A stretch of 64,000 nt of DNA from Desulfosediminicola ganghwensis (GCF_005116675.2 NZ_CP050699.1:1449001-1513000); one strand, 5' to 3'. Shown: positions 25,622 through 35,176, counted from the first letter of the stretch. Numbers and translations are program-made. The notes: generated from the letters alone by a model not told the origin.

Positions 25622-26680
25622 TTAAATTACAGATGGTCTAATGGCAATCCCGGTTGCAATGGCCATTTCAGGTCCGATACTGTTGAGATAGTCAGTGTCT
25701 ATTTTTTTGGGGTCAAACCCCATATTTTTGAACGGGTTGAATAAGTTGACTTCCAGGCCTGTCTCCTGGGACAGGAAGTCGCACATGCCGGCAACTTTGG
25801 CACCGCCGCCACTCAGTACGATCTGTTGGAGCGGCATGTCGGGGTTGTTAGCATGGTACAGGTCAATAGCCTTTTTGATCTCAAGAACCCATTGGGTGCA
25901 GGTCGAGAGAAAAATTTCTTCGATGGTCTCCTGGTTTTCGCCGGCGGGCTCCTGACCGAGTTTGATCGCTTCCGCGTCTTCATAGTCAGTGTCAAGCGAG
26001 GCCTGAATCTGCTCTGTGAGCTGGCGGCTCCCTACTACGATATCCCGCGCCACGACTGATAGGCCATCGGAGATGATATTGATGTTCATTTTTGAAGCGC
26101 CGATATCAACCAGGGCAACGTTGGTGAGGTCTCGGGAGCATTGCTCGAAGGTGTTTTCCATTGCGAATCCATCGACATCCACCAGGACCACCTGAAGGCC
26201 GATGCCCTCAAGCATCTGCAGGTAATCGTCTATCACCTCTTTCTTGGCGGCGACCAGCATGACGTCAGTGCGCTCTTCACTTTCTTCCTGAGGTGTTATA
26301 CGCTGAAAATCGAGGTAGACGTCTTGTATATCAAAAGGTATATATTGTTCTGCTTCGGCCAGAATATGCTCTTCGAGCTGTTTGTCGTCCATGGCATGCA
26401 GGTTGACCTTTTTAACGATCACAGAATAGCCGGAGATTGAAATGCCGACTTTTTTGGTTCGTATTTTCAGGTTGGAAAACAATTCGGCAATGGTCTTGCC
26501 GACTATTTCCGGCTCTACCAGAGTGCCATCGTCGACAGCTCCTTCGGGTAGCACAGCACTGCCGACGGAAATAACCTTGAATCCATTGTCTGTCTCCTTA
26601 AGTTGACAGACTTTTATTGCATGGGATCCAATATCCACGCCAATGACGAGATCCTTTTTTGATAGAAACGGCAAATTCAT
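25622..26680 (-). CDS. pilM: type IV pilus assembly ATPase-like PilM
   Basis: A 352-residue actin-fold (FtsA-like) cytoplasmic protein. It has phosphate-1 VIGVDIGSHAIKVCQL (about 12-27), EQYIPFDIQDVYLDFQ, phosphate-2 VALVDIGASKMNINII and the adenosine motif VLSGGGAKVAGMCDFL. It binds the PilN N terminus and anchors the alignment subcomplex. First gene of the operon pilM-N-O-P, AMIN/TPR, secretin, lipoprotein. The ATG at 26680 is chosen; a TTG lies 6 nt upstream. Confidence 0.95.
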   Translation of the reverse strand: MNLPFLSKKDLVIGVDIGSHAIKVCQLKETDNGFKVISVGSAVLPEGAVDDGTLVEPEIVGKTIAELFSNLKIRTKKVGISISGYSVIVKKVNLHAMDDKQLEEHILAEAEQYIPFDIQDVYLDFQRITPQEESEERTDVMLVAAKKEVIDDYLQMLEGIGLQVVLVDVDGFAMENTFEQCSRDLTNVALVDIGASKMNINIISDGLSVVARDIVVGSRQLTEQIQASLDTDYEDAEAIKLGQEPAGENQETIEEIFLSTCTQWVLEIKKAIDLYHANNPDMPLQQIVLSGGGAKVAGMCDFLSQETGLEVNLFNPFKNMGFDPKKIDTDYLNSIGPEMAIATGIAIRPSVI

Positions 26681-27080
26681 GGTCAATAGTTGGGCATTAA
26701 TTTTTAAACTATCAAATAACCGAATTTAGCAGTACTGCGCTAAACTCCAGATTTCTCATACTTAGTCGTTATTAAGGACACAATTGAGTTGAATTGTCAA
26801 GGGAAACAGCAGGGCCAAAAGGTATTAATTTCTTTTTTTAAACAGTGATTTAGCAGGCACTGAGAGGGTGCTGAGAGTCATTCTCCACAATATATTGTCT
26901 ACCAACCGCCCGATTACTCTCTATATAGTAGGTGTTGTTGGAAAAAATGAGTATTACTAGGAGCTGCAGGGAATCTGAAAATTGTCGGGGCAATGTCGCT
27001 TGTATTTAAAGTCTGGATAATGTAGCCTTGCTTTGTTTCTATCATCATGAATACTTTTCAAGCCGAAATGAGGTTCGAAG
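26681..27080. other. divergent promoter region pilM / lepB
   Basis: 400 nt with no gene. It contains the inverted repeat TTTAGC-AGTACTGC-GCTAAA (about 26726-26745) close to pilM, a possible operator. AT-rich sequence with TATATA near 26925 could serve lepB. No RNA structure is recognised. Confidence 0.4.
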
Positions 27081-27725
27081 TTGACTAAAACGAACAATAA
27101 AAAATCTCTTGTCAGGGAATATATTGAAGCCATAATTATTGCAATACTCCTTGCATTATTTATTCGCACTTTCATCGTGCAGGCCTTTAAGATTCCTTCG
27201 GGTTCAATGTTGCCGACATTGAAAATAGGTGATCATTTACTGGTAAATAAATTCAGCTATGGGCTTAAGTTGCCTTTCACCGGCACAGTGGTGATCCCCT
27301 GGAAGGATCCGCAACGAGGAGATGTTGTGGTGTTCAAGTTCCCAAAAGATCGTTCAATTGATTATATAAAGCGTGTTGTCGGTGTGCCCGGAGATATCGT
27401 TGAAATAAAAAACAAGCGAGTCTATATCAACGGTACGGCTATCGAAGACCCCCATGCCCATTTTACCTCACAACTGGTAGTCAGCGGCAGGGAGAGCAAT
27501 CGGGATAACTATGGGCCGGTAACTGTCCCGGATGGGTCGCTACTTGTGCTTGGCGACAACCGTGATAACAGTTACGACGGCAGATTCTGGGGATTCGTTG
27601 ACCAAAGAGACGTGCTGGGCAAGGCCTTTATCCTGTATTGGTCATGGGATCTCGAGAAACCGCTACTTTCAATGGATAGGTTCACGTCGGTTCGCTGGAG
27701 TCGGATCGGCAGCCTTATAGACTGA
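27081..27725 (+). CDS. lepB: signal peptidase I
   Basis: A 214-residue inner-membrane protease. One N-terminal helix (about 13-32), then the catalytic serine box FKIPSGSMLPTL (Ser about 40), the lysine box GDVVVFKFP...DYIKRVVGVPGD (Lys about 97) and LVLGDNRDNSYDGRFWG. It cleaves signal peptides on the periplasmic side. The start is TTG at 27081 with GAGG about 7 nt upstream; the overlapping ATG at 27068 is out of frame and short. First gene of lepB-pyrB-pyrC. Confidence 0.95.
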   Translation: MTKTNNKKSLVREYIEAIIIAILLALFIRTFIVQAFKIPSGSMLPTLKIGDHLLVNKFSYGLKLPFTGTVVIPWKDPQRGDVVVFKFPKDRSIDYIKRVVGVPGDIVEIKNKRVYINGTAIEDPHAHFTSQLVVSGRESNRDNYGPVTVPDGSLLVLGDNRDNSYDGRFWGFVDQRDVLGKAFILYWSWDLEKPLLSMDRFTSVRWSRIGSLID

Positions 27726-27751
27726 TAAACCTTTGAACACGGGTAACACCA

Positions 27752-28708
27752 TTGCAGGAAAACTATAACTTCAAGCACAGGCATATCCTCGGTCTCGAGC
27801 AAATGAGCGCCGATGATATCTGCCATGTGATCAATACAGCACGCTCATTTAAGGAGGTCTCCGCACGGCCGATAAAAAAGGTGCCGACCCTCCGCGGTAA
27901 GACAATCGTCAATTTCTTTTTTGAGCCATCGACAAGGACCCGCCTCTCATTTGAGATAGCAGCCAAACGAATGAGTGCCGATACCTTCAATATCTCGGCA
28001 TCGACGAGCTCCGCCACCAAGGGTGAGACCCTCATTGACACTGCGAGAAACCTGCAGGCGATGAATCCTGATATCATTATCCTTCGCCACTCCAGTTCCG
28101 GGGCGCCGCATCTTCTTGCACGTAATGTTCAAGCTTCGATCATTAATGCAGGGGACGGAACTCACGAGCATCCGAGTCAGGGGCTTTTAGACATCATGAC
28201 TATCATGGAGCATAAAGGTAGTCTCGCGGGTTTGAAAATCGCCATAATAGGTGATATTGCCCATAGCAGGGTCGCCGGCTCTGATATCAGGGGCTTTACC
28301 ACACTCGGTGCACAGGTTTACCTGGCTGGTCCCAAAACTTTCATGCCGGCCGCGATCGAGCAGATGGGAGCAGTTGTCTGTGAAGATGTGCGCGACGCTG
28401 TTCGCGATGCGGATGTGGTTATGGCGCTCAGGATTCAGCAGGAGAGGCAGAATGACTCCCTCATCCCCAGTCTGCGTGAGTATGCCGTCTGCTACGGCAT
28501 TAATGACAGGTTGCTGCAGCTGGCTAAAGACGATGTGTTGGTAATGCACCCCGGGCCAATTAACCGAGGTGTGGAGATGAATCCGGATGTTGCAGACGGC
28601 GCAAGATCTGTGATTCTGGATCAGGTGACAAATGGTGTGGCTGTCCGGATGGCACTGCTCTATCTCGTGTTGGGAGGAGATAAACCGGGCGTGGAGCAGG
28701 GAGGCTGA
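27752..28708 (+). CDS. pyrB: aspartate carbamoyltransferase, catalytic chain
   Basis: A 318-residue enzyme for the committed step of pyrimidine synthesis (carbamoyl phosphate + aspartate). It has the carbamoyl-phosphate loop [13 protein letters not shown] (about 52-64), [41 protein letters not shown] and [11 protein letters not shown]. The track of conserved residues supports a TTG start at 27752 (TTGCAGGAAAAC); the next ATG would remove conserved HRHILGLEQ. It lies 26 nt after lepB and 1 nt before pyrC. No regulatory pyrI is seen. Confidence 0.96.
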   Translation: MQENYNFKHRHILGLEQMSADDICHVINTARSFKEVSARPIKKVPTLRGKTIVNFFFEPSTRTRLSFEIAAKRMSADTFNISASTSSATKGETLIDTARNLQAMNPDIIILRHSSSGAPHLLARNVQASIINAGDGTHEHPSQGLLDIMTIMEHKGSLAGLKIAIIGDIAHSRVAGSDIRGFTTLGAQVYLAGPKTFMPAAIEQMGAVVCEDVRDAVRDADVVMALRIQQERQNDSLIPSLREYAVCYGINDRLLQLAKDDVLVMHPGPINRGVEMNPDVADGARSVILDQVTNGVAVRMALLYLVLGGDKPGVEQGG

Positions 28709-28709
28709 T

Positions 28710-29981
28710 ATGGACGGATTAATCATTTTAAAAGGCGGGAGGGTAATCGACCCGGTAAATGGCAGAGATGAAGTTGCGGATCTCTGGGTTACAGATGGGA
28801 AGATTGTAGCCTCTCAGGCTGAGACGCCTGCGGATGCCAAAGTAATTGATGCGACTGGTTGCTGGGTGGTGCCAGGGTTGATAGACATCCATGTCCATCT
28901 CCGCGAGCCAGGCCAGGAGTACAAGGAGAACGTGGCGTCTGGTACCCAGGCTGCCGCGGCCGGTGGCTTCACCGCTGTGGCATGTATGCCCAATACCACC
29001 CCGGTCAACGATAACGGCTCGGTGACCCGGCTCATACTTGAGCGGGCCGAAGGCTGTGCCGCCAGGGTGTATCCGGTTGGTGCAATCAGCAAAGGCAGCA
29101 AAGGCGAATCCCTTGCTGACTACGCAGAGATGAAAGAGGCCGGCATTGTCGCTGTGACAGATGACGGAATGCCTGTTGTCGACAGTCAGCTGATGCGCCG
29201 GGCCATGGAGTATGCGGCAAGTCACAAACTTGTTGTCATGTCCCACTCTGAAGAAGAGGCGCTGGTTAGAAACGGTTGTATGAATGAAGGGCTTAACTCC
29301 ACCCGGCTCGGGCTTCGTGGAATCCCTGCCGCAGCCGAGTCTATCATGGTCTATCGCGAAGTGGCCCTGGCTGAGCTTACTGGCACCCATGTCCATATAG
29401 CTCATGTGAGTTGCGAAGATGCCCTGGCGGTTATCCGCTTGGCGAAACAACGTGGGGTGAAGGTTACTGCCGAGACCGCTCCGCATTACTTTACGCTCAC
29501 CGATGACGCCGTGTTGGGGTACAACACCAATGCCAAGATGAACCCGCCACTCAGGTCGGAAAAAGACCGGGAGGCGATCAGGGCTGCCCTGGCGGATGGT
29601 ACTCTCGATGCAATTGCCACTGATCATGCTCCGCACTCCGTTTTAGAAAAAGAGCTGGAGTTCAACTACGCTGCCAACGGCATCACCGGGTTGGAGACAT
29701 CCTTGTCACTCACTCTGGAGCTTGTGCGCCAGGGAGTAATTACCGAAAGCAGGATGGTTGAGCTGATGAGCGCCGGTCCTGCGGGCATTATCGGTGTAGA
29801 AGGTGGTCAGCTTGGTGAAGGGGCAGTTGCGGATATCACTGTGATCGACCCGGAAATGGAGTACGTCTTTACCGCTGAAGCGAGTTTTTCAAAGGGGAAG
29901 AATTCTCCCTTTAATGAAACAAAGATGAAAGGGCGGGCGATAATGACCTTGGTCGATGGCGAGGTGAAGTACAGGCTCTGA
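28710..29981 (+). CDS. pyrC: dihydroorotase
   Basis: A 423-residue metal-dependent amidohydrolase (class I dihydroorotase) of pyrimidine synthesis. Zinc motif DIHVHLREPGQEYKEN (about 58-73), ACMPNTTPVND, VMSHSEE, HIAHVSC and ATDHAPHS with the catalytic Asp. The ATG at 28710 has GGAGG directly upstream; longer in-frame starts overlap pyrB. PyrB and PyrC of this type often form a complex. Closed by the terminator at 30012. Confidence 0.96.
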   Translation: MDGLIILKGGRVIDPVNGRDEVADLWVTDGKIVASQAETPADAKVIDATGCWVVPGLIDIHVHLREPGQEYKENVASGTQAAAAGGFTAVACMPNTTPVNDNGSVTRLILERAEGCAARVYPVGAISKGSKGESLADYAEMKEAGIVAVTDDGMPVVDSQLMRRAMEYAASHKLVVMSHSEEEALVRNGCMNEGLNSTRLGLRGIPAAAESIMVYREVALAELTGTHVHIAHVSCEDALAVIRLAKQRGVKVTAETAPHYFTLTDDAVLGYNTNAKMNPPLRSEKDREAIRAALADGTLDAIATDHAPHSVLEKELEFNYAANGITGLETSLSLTLELVRQGVITESRMVELMSAGPAGIIGVEGGQLGEGAVADITVIDPEMEYVFTAEASFSKGKNSPFNETKMKGRAIMTLVDGEVKYRL

Positions 29982-30011
29982 TCATTTTTCGCATACCTGA
30001 GTCATTTTTTT

Positions 30012-30046
30012 AAAGGGCGAAAGAGCTTGTGCTCCTCGCCCTTTTT
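30012..30046 (+). terminator. terminator of lepB-pyrBC
   Basis: AAAGGGCGA pairs with TCGCCCTTT, with an inner GAGC/GCTC stem, followed by a T run, 30 nt after pyrC. Confidence 0.85.
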
Positions 30047-30099
30047 CTATTGGTGCGAAGTGAGGGCCGTCAGGTCTTGTGCGTTTTATGGAAATAAGG

Positions 30100-30795
30100 T
30101 TATATTTCGCAAGGTAATTTTCGTATCACATCAATACCGTGAGGTGATACCTCGGCCTGGTATGCGAGAATCATAACTCCTTTGTCGACGGCTTCTTTCA
30201 AGGTCTCGCTGTACACGGGGTCGATATGGGCAGCAGGTGCAAAGCTGTCTGTGTCCATGCGCTGTACCAGAAAGAATATACAGGCACCGTGCCCCTGTTC
30301 TGAAAGGATCATTAATTCCTTAAGGTGCTTAGTGCCGCGGGTGGTCACGGCATCCGGAAACATTGCCTGACCATTTTCAACAAGCGAGCAGTTTTTTATT
30401 TCAACATAGGTTGTCATCTCGTTATGGCTGACAGCCAGGTCGAGTCTGCTGGAGCTTGAAACCTTCACTTCTCGACGAATAGCAGTCACTTTATCGAACT
30501 CGGCAATTTGACCGTCGTTGATTGCTTCTGCAACCAGTCGGTTGGTGAGGCCGGTGTTCACGCCTATCCAGGTACCATTATTTTGTACCATTTCGAGAGT
30601 GTGGGGGTATTTTCTCTTCGGGTTGTCTGATATACTCATGGCAACCGGGCTGCCGGGTTCAGAACAGGAGCGCATGGAACCAGTATTCGGGCAGTGGATA
30701 GTGAGGGTGGAACCGTCGGTGAGTTCCACATCGACGAGAAAACGTTTGTAGCGCCGGATTAAGGTGGCAGTTGTTAGAGGTGGATTAAATTGCAT
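30100..30795 (-). CDS. sfsA: SfsA-family DNA/RNA nuclease homolog
   Basis: A 231-residue protein with the SfsA pattern: RYKRFLVDVEL, CPNTGSM (about 35-41), WIGVNTGLTNRLVAEAI, SRLDLAV, YVEIKNCSLV (PD-(D/E)XK-like core) and FPDAVTTRGTKHLKEL. Originally named for sugar fermentation stimulation; more recent views place it with nucleases. Single gene, convergent with pyrC and divergent from gap. Confidence 0.93.
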   Translation of the reverse strand: MQFNPPLTTATLIRRYKRFLVDVELTDGSTLTIHCPNTGSMRSCSEPGSPVAMSISDNPKRKYPHTLEMVQNNGTWIGVNTGLTNRLVAEAINDGQIAEFDKVTAIRREVKVSSSSRLDLAVSHNEMTTYVEIKNCSLVENGQAMFPDAVTTRGTKHLKELMILSEQGHGACIFFLVQRMDTDSFAPAAHIDPVYSETLKEAVDKGVMILAYQAEVSPHGIDVIRKLPCEI

Positions 30796-30862
30796 GCTTT
30801 TTTTGGGGATGTGTGGTATTCCTGATAGGTTTCTTTATGAAAAACAATGACGTCGCGTATAA

Positions 30863-30882
30863 ACGAAATTTATGAATTTCGT
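30863..30882. promoter_or_regulatory. palindrome upstream of gap
   Basis: ACGAAATT-TATG-AATTTCGT, a perfect 8-bp inverted repeat with a 4-nt spacer, lies 90 nt before gap and 68 nt before sfsA. Its placement suits an operator for the glycolytic operon or the divergent gene; the regulator is unknown. Confidence 0.4.
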
Positions 30883-30972
30883 TCGTTGAGGCCCCGCAAG
30901 CGATCCTTGATTGCGGACATAGAGGCGGCATTAACACTTGTGACACAATACTCATAAAGGAGACGTATTGCC

Positions 30973-32190
30973 ATGTATTTAGGTATCAACGGTCTTGGAC
31001 GAATTGGGAAGCTTTCATTATGGCACCATGTATCGCGTAAGCACTTCTCAGGGCTTGTTGTTAATACCGGTCGCGAAGTCGGAGGCGGACTTGCCGATCT
31101 TGCAGCGATCATAGAGCGTGATTCAACATATGGACGGCTGGGTACGTATCTCCACGGCCATACGGCAGGGAGGATGATCCAGGAGCTTGATGAAGAGAAA
31201 GGCTCCATGGTGATTAATGGTGTTCCTGTACGCATACTGCGGGAAGCCAGAAATCCTCTCGATATTGCCTGGCGGGAAAATGATGTCAAGCTGGTGGTGG
31301 ATACCACCGGTGTCTTCAAAGACCCCACTGCGGATGCCAGTGAAGGCCGTGGTGCAATGAGAGGTCATATGCAGGCAGGTGCGGAAAAGGTTTTATTGTC
31401 TGCGCCATTCAAGATTAAATCCAAAGGGCTGGATATGCCGGACGATGCCATTACCACGGTAATGGGCATCAATGACGACATGTACGATCCGGCCAGGCAC
31501 AATCTCATCTCTGCTGCCTCATGTACCACTACCTGCTTGTCATACATGATCAAACCACTCATGGAGCGAATGGGAGCGGATCGTATTCTCAGTGCTTCAA
31601 TGGTGACTGTTCACGCGGCAACAGGCAGCCAGCAGGTACTTGATCGTCTGCCCGGCGCAGGTGCAGCCGACCTCAGGAAAAACCGTTCGATTCTCAATAA
31701 TATCATCCTGACAACCACCGGAGCGGCCAAAGCGCTTTCGTTGGTTATTCCAGAGATGGAGAAAATCGGTTTTATGGCAGAATCTGTCCGTATTCCGACT
31801 TCAAGTGGTTCCCTGATTATCCTGGTGCTCAATCTGCAGGATGAGCTTGATACCCCGACAAAGCGCGCGGATATCAACAGCATCTACAGAGAGTTTTCTG
31901 AGGTTACCCCATACCTCGAGTATACCGAGCAGCAGAATGTCAGCTCGGATATCCTCGGCACTCCAAGGGCTGCTGCGGTTATTGAAGCGTCTGAGACGCA
32001 TACGCGTACCGCTGCTATTCCGGTCAACCTTGGTAAGGTCAAGGGGGCAACTGTTGCAGCTGGTGCCGATCCTGTCCTCAATGTACCGGTAACCCAGGCG
32101 GTGGTTTATGGCTGGTATGACAACGAACTTGGTAGCTATACCAATATGCTCGGTGATTTAACCGTCAAGGTTGCCGACGAAATGGTTTAA
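30973..32190 (+). CDS. gap: glyceraldehyde-3-phosphate dehydrogenase
   Basis: A 405-residue enzyme, longer than the usual 330-340. It has the NAD-binding start LGINGLGRIGKL, the catalytic SAASCTTTCLSYMIKP (Cys about 179), HAATGSQQVLDRLPG, TTGAAKALSLVIPEM and YDNELGSYTNMLGDL. It interconverts glyceraldehyde 3-phosphate and 1,3-bisphosphoglycerate. The sequence belongs to a divergent, larger GAPDH class with an insertion after the Rossmann part (residues about 60-100). AAGGAGACG precedes the ATG. It heads gap-rimI-pgk-tpiA-secG-tRNA-Leu. Confidence 0.93.
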   Translation: MYLGINGLGRIGKLSLWHHVSRKHFSGLVVNTGREVGGGLADLAAIIERDSTYGRLGTYLHGHTAGRMIQELDEEKGSMVINGVPVRILREARNPLDIAWRENDVKLVVDTTGVFKDPTADASEGRGAMRGHMQAGAEKVLLSAPFKIKSKGLDMPDDAITTVMGINDDMYDPARHNLISAASCTTTCLSYMIKPLMERMGADRILSASMVTVHAATGSQQVLDRLPGAGAADLRKNRSILNNIILTTTGAAKALSLVIPEMEKIGFMAESVRIPTSSGSLIILVLNLQDELDTPTKRADINSIYREFSEVTPYLEYTEQQNVSSDILGTPRAAAVIEASETHTRTAAIPVNLGKVKGATVAAGADPVLNVPVTQAVVYGWYDNELGSYTNMLGDLTVKVADEMV

Positions 32191-32200
32191 GTCGTTACCT

Positions 32201-32650
32201 GTGAATATCCGTAACATGGCTCCGGAAGACTGCGGGGCCATTTCCATTATCGAGCAGGAGTCTCCATCTCCGTGGACACCTGCTCAGATTCTTGCCGAAC
32301 TCCCCCTGCCCGAAAGTATTGTGCTTGTCTCAACCGATGACGATGGTAACATTAATGGCTGGTGTTGTTCTCGCTATTGCGGGCCTGAAGCCGAGTTGCT
32401 GAAGATCGCGGTTGCGGCCTCCGAGCGCAGAAAAGGTGTGGCGCAAAAATTGCTCAGAGTTCTTATCAAAAAACTGGCGGCTGTTAACGTCAGTAGTCTC
32501 TTTCTTGAAGTACGGTCGAAAAATGAACCGGCGTGTAAATTTTATTGTTCCCAGGGGTTTGCTCAAGTTGGCGAACGCGCTGGGTATTACGCGAATCCCA
32601 GGGATAATGCCTTGATTTATAGGAAAGAATTGCTCTATATTGATGGTTGA
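32201..32650 (+). CDS. rimI: RimI-like ribosomal protein N-acetyltransferase
   Basis: About 149 residues of the GNAT fold: LLKIAVAASERRKGVAQKLL is the acetyl-CoA pyrophosphate loop (R/Q-x-x-G-x-G/A), then LFLEVRSKNEPACKFYCSQGF and AGYYANPRDNALIYRKEL, the RimI signature. It probably acetylates ribosomal protein S18 or other N termini. A GTG at 32201 is chosen because the upstream TTG at 32171 lies inside gap. Insertion between gap and pgk is unusual but the spacing (10 and 52 nt) fits one operon. Confidence 0.85.
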   Translation: MNIRNMAPEDCGAISIIEQESPSPWTPAQILAELPLPESIVLVSTDDDGNINGWCCSRYCGPEAELLKIAVAASERRKGVAQKLLRVLIKKLAAVNVSSLFLEVRSKNEPACKFYCSQGFAQVGERAGYYANPRDNALIYRKELLYIDG

Positions 32651-32702
32651 AGGTGCTATTTTCTTCCAGTTAGACAACCAGCCTTGTTCCGGAGATTTTA
32701 CG

Positions 32703-33881
32703 ATGAAGACTATATATGATTTAGAACTGTCGGGCAAACGTGTGCTCGTGCGCGCCGATTTCAATGTGCCGATGGATGATGGCGGCAATATAACCGATGA
32801 CATTCGCATCCGTATGGTGTTGCCGACCTTGCAGCATATCCTTGAGCAGGGAGGCTTACCGGTTATCTGTTCCCATATGGGGCGGCCCAAAGGGCAAAGG
32901 GTGGAAGCGTTCAGCCTGCGCCCGGTAGCGGAACACCTGGCAGCCTTAATTGGGAAAAAAGTGCATTTTGCCACCGATTGTATCGGCGAAGAGGCAGAAA
33001 AGGTCGTGGCGGCAATGGCAACAGGCGAATTAGTCCTGCTGGAGAATCTGCGCTATTATAATGAAGAGACAGCCAATGATCCGGATTTTTCCAAAAAGCT
33101 AGCCCGCCATGCTGAGGTTTACATAAACGATGCTTTTGCCTGCTCGCACAGGGCGCATGCCTCTGTGGTAGGCGTTGCCGAATTGGTCAAAGATAAAGGC
33201 GCCGGCATGTTGCTCCAGACAGAAATGGATTACTTTCACAAGTCGATGGATAATCCTGTTCGTCCCTTAGTTGCTCTGGTTGGTGGTGCAAAGGTGTCAT
33301 CGAAGATCGGTGCACTTGAGAATATGCTCGGCAAGGTAGATAGTATGGTGATCGGCGGCGCAATGGCCAACACTTTTCTAAAATCCATGGGAGTTGAGGT
33401 CGGTGCCTCAAAAGTGGAAGATGATCTGCTCGATACTGCCAGAAATTTCATAGCCGCAGCCGAAAAACAGGGAGTAAAGCTCTATCTGCCGGTGGATTTT
33501 GTGGCTGCTGACTCATTCAGTCCCCACGCAGTTACCAAAAACGTGACCTACAAGGATATCCCGGAAAACTGGATGGCCCTTGATATTGGGCCGGCAACCA
33601 CTATCCTATTTCAGGAAGCGTTGGCTGATGCCAGAACCATTGTCTGGAACGGGCCAATGGGAGCTTTTGAGATGGACGCCTTTGCGCGGGGAACCATGGC
33701 TATCTGTCAGGCTGTCGCCTCATCACATGCACTGTCCATAACTGGTGGCGGCGACTCAAATGCGGCAGTGAAGAAGTCTGGTGAATCCAGAAATATCTCG
33801 TATATGTCCACCGGTGGTGGTGCCTTTTTACACCTTATGGAAGGGAAAGAGCTGCCGGGTGTTATTGCACTTGGCGACTAA
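32703..33881 (+). CDS. pgk: phosphoglycerate kinase
   Basis: A 392-residue glycolytic enzyme: KRVLVRADFNVPMD (about 14-27), SHMGRPKG (about 60-67), ENLRYY, NDAFACSHRAHAS, ALVGGAKVSSKIG, and WNGPMGAFE with ITGGGDSNAAV near the C terminus. It transfers phosphate from 1,3-bisphosphoglycerate to ADP. The ATG at 32703 has GGAG upstream; the longer frame would overlap rimI. Followed by tpiA 54 nt on. Confidence 0.97.
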   Translation: MKTIYDLELSGKRVLVRADFNVPMDDGGNITDDIRIRMVLPTLQHILEQGGLPVICSHMGRPKGQRVEAFSLRPVAEHLAALIGKKVHFATDCIGEEAEKVVAAMATGELVLLENLRYYNEETANDPDFSKKLARHAEVYINDAFACSHRAHASVVGVAELVKDKGAGMLLQTEMDYFHKSMDNPVRPLVALVGGAKVSSKIGALENMLGKVDSMVIGGAMANTFLKSMGVEVGASKVEDDLLDTARNFIAAAEKQGVKLYLPVDFVAADSFSPHAVTKNVTYKDIPENWMALDIGPATTILFQEALADARTIVWNGPMGAFEMDAFARGTMAICQAVASSHALSITGGGDSNAAVKKSGESRNISYMSTGGGAFLHLMEGKELPGVIALGD

Positions 33882-33935
33882 GACGTAACCGGTCGAGTCT
33901 GTTTACGTCATAGCAAAATTTCAAAGAGGATCATC

Positions 33936-34694
33936 ATGAGAAAATCGTTGATGGCCGGTAACTGGAAAATGCATACCACCCGTGAGGATGCATGCCGGTT
34001 GGCTGAAGAAGTTATGAAGCATTGTCCCACCTTTGCGGATCGGGAGGTGCTTCTCGCTCCACCCTACACCGTTATAGCTGCGGTGGCTGAAACGGTTTCA
34101 GGCAGTGATATCATTGTGTCGTCCCAGAATGTCTGCTGGGAGGAACAAGGCGCTTTTACCGGTGAGATTTCACCGGTAATGGTTAAAGATGCTGGTGGTA
34201 GTGCGGCCATTATTGGCCATTCAGAGCGCAGGCAGCTGTTTTTTGAGACTGATACCCTGATAAATCAGCGGGTAAAAGGCGCTCTGGATTTTGATCTCAT
34301 GGCCCTGCTTTGTGTCGGAGAGACCCTGACAGAACGTGAGTCGGGCCAAATGCTCAATGTCCTTGAAACCCAGATTAGAAACGGATTGGCCGGGGTGAGA
34401 GCCGAGCAGATGGCCAGGGTTGTTATTGCCTACGAGCCAGTCTGGGCTATTGGCACAGGCAAAACAGCAAGCAAAGAGCAGGCACAGGAAGCTCATGCTT
34501 TTATCAGGGAACTTATCTCAAAGTTGTTTGAAAAAAACGTTGCTGAGCAAATGAGAATATTGTATGGTGGCTCGGTCAAACCAACCAACGTAGATGAGTT
34601 GATGGCGCAACCCGATATAGACGGTGCGCTGGTTGGCGGAGCCGCTCTGGACGCTGAATCGTTCGGGCGTATTATTAATTACCAGAAGAACTAA
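33936..34694 (+). CDS. tpiA: triosephosphate isomerase
   Basis: A 252-residue TIM barrel: MAGNWKMHTT (catalytic Lys about 12), GHSERRQLF (catalytic His about 94), AYEPVWAIGTGKTAS (catalytic Glu about 167), YGGSVKPTN and GALVGGAALDAESF. It interconverts dihydroxyacetone phosphate and glyceraldehyde 3-phosphate. AAGAGGATC precedes the ATG. Classic gap-pgk-tpiA order, interrupted only by rimI. Confidence 0.98.
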   Translation: MRKSLMAGNWKMHTTREDACRLAEEVMKHCPTFADREVLLAPPYTVIAAVAETVSGSDIIVSSQNVCWEEQGAFTGEISPVMVKDAGGSAAIIGHSERRQLFFETDTLINQRVKGALDFDLMALLCVGETLTERESGQMLNVLETQIRNGLAGVRAEQMARVVIAYEPVWAIGTGKTASKEQAQEAHAFIRELISKLFEKNVAEQMRILYGGSVKPTNVDELMAQPDIDGALVGGAALDAESFGRIINYQKN

Positions 34695-34706
34695 AAGAAG
34701 GTCTGA

Positions 34707-35075
34707 ATGGATACATTACTCACAATTGCACACGTTGTCGTTTGCCTCTTCCTGGTAGGCATTGTCCTGCTTCAGCAAGGTAAAGGCGCCGATATAGGTG
34801 CAAGCTTCGGTGGGTCCAGTCAGTCACTTTTTGGCTCAGAGGGCCCAATACCACTGCTGAATAAAATCACCACGGCAGCGGCTGTAATTTTTATGGTAAC
34901 TTCGTTGTCTCTTGCCTATATTTCATCGGAAAAAAGTGCTGGATCTGTGATGAAAAGTGTGGTAAAAGAGCAACCCGCAGCAGTTGAAGAGGCAAAACCT
35001 CTTGCCCAGGAAGATGCAGTTCTTCCCGCAGCAGAAGAGACAGAAGCAGCAACAACTGACAGCGAAACAAAATAG
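34707..35075 (+). CDS. secG: preprotein translocase subunit SecG
   Basis: A 122-residue inner-membrane protein with two transmembrane helices (about 3-22 and 51-71) joined by the conserved QQGKGADIGASFGGSSQSLF loop typical of SecG. The C-terminal 45 residues are an Ala/Glu-rich tail (EEAKPLAQEDAV) longer than in E. coli. It assists SecYE. The tpiA-secG-tRNA-Leu order is common in proteobacteria. Confidence 0.94.
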   Translation: MDTLLTIAHVVVCLFLVGIVLLQQGKGADIGASFGGSSQSLFGSEGPIPLLNKITTAAAVIFMVTSLSLAYISSEKSAGSVMKSVVKEQPAAVEEAKPLAQEDAVLPAAEETEAATTDSETK

Positions 35076-35090
35076 ACACACTCTTTGAGT

Positions 35091-35176
35091 GCCGAAGTGG
35101 TGGAATTGGTAGACACGCTATCTTGAGGGGGTAGTGGGCCACGCCCGTACGAGTTCGACTCTCGTCTTCGGCACCA
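35091..35176 (+). tRNA. tRNA-Leu (GAG), copy 1
   Basis: Acceptor GCCGAAG pairs with CTTCGGC, then A and encoded CCA. The anticodon stem CTATC/GGTAG encloses loop TTGAGGG with anticodon GAG at 35125-35127. A long variable arm marks a class II tRNA. It lies 15 nt after secG and is followed by a terminator. An identical 86-nt copy is at 39741. Confidence 0.96.
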
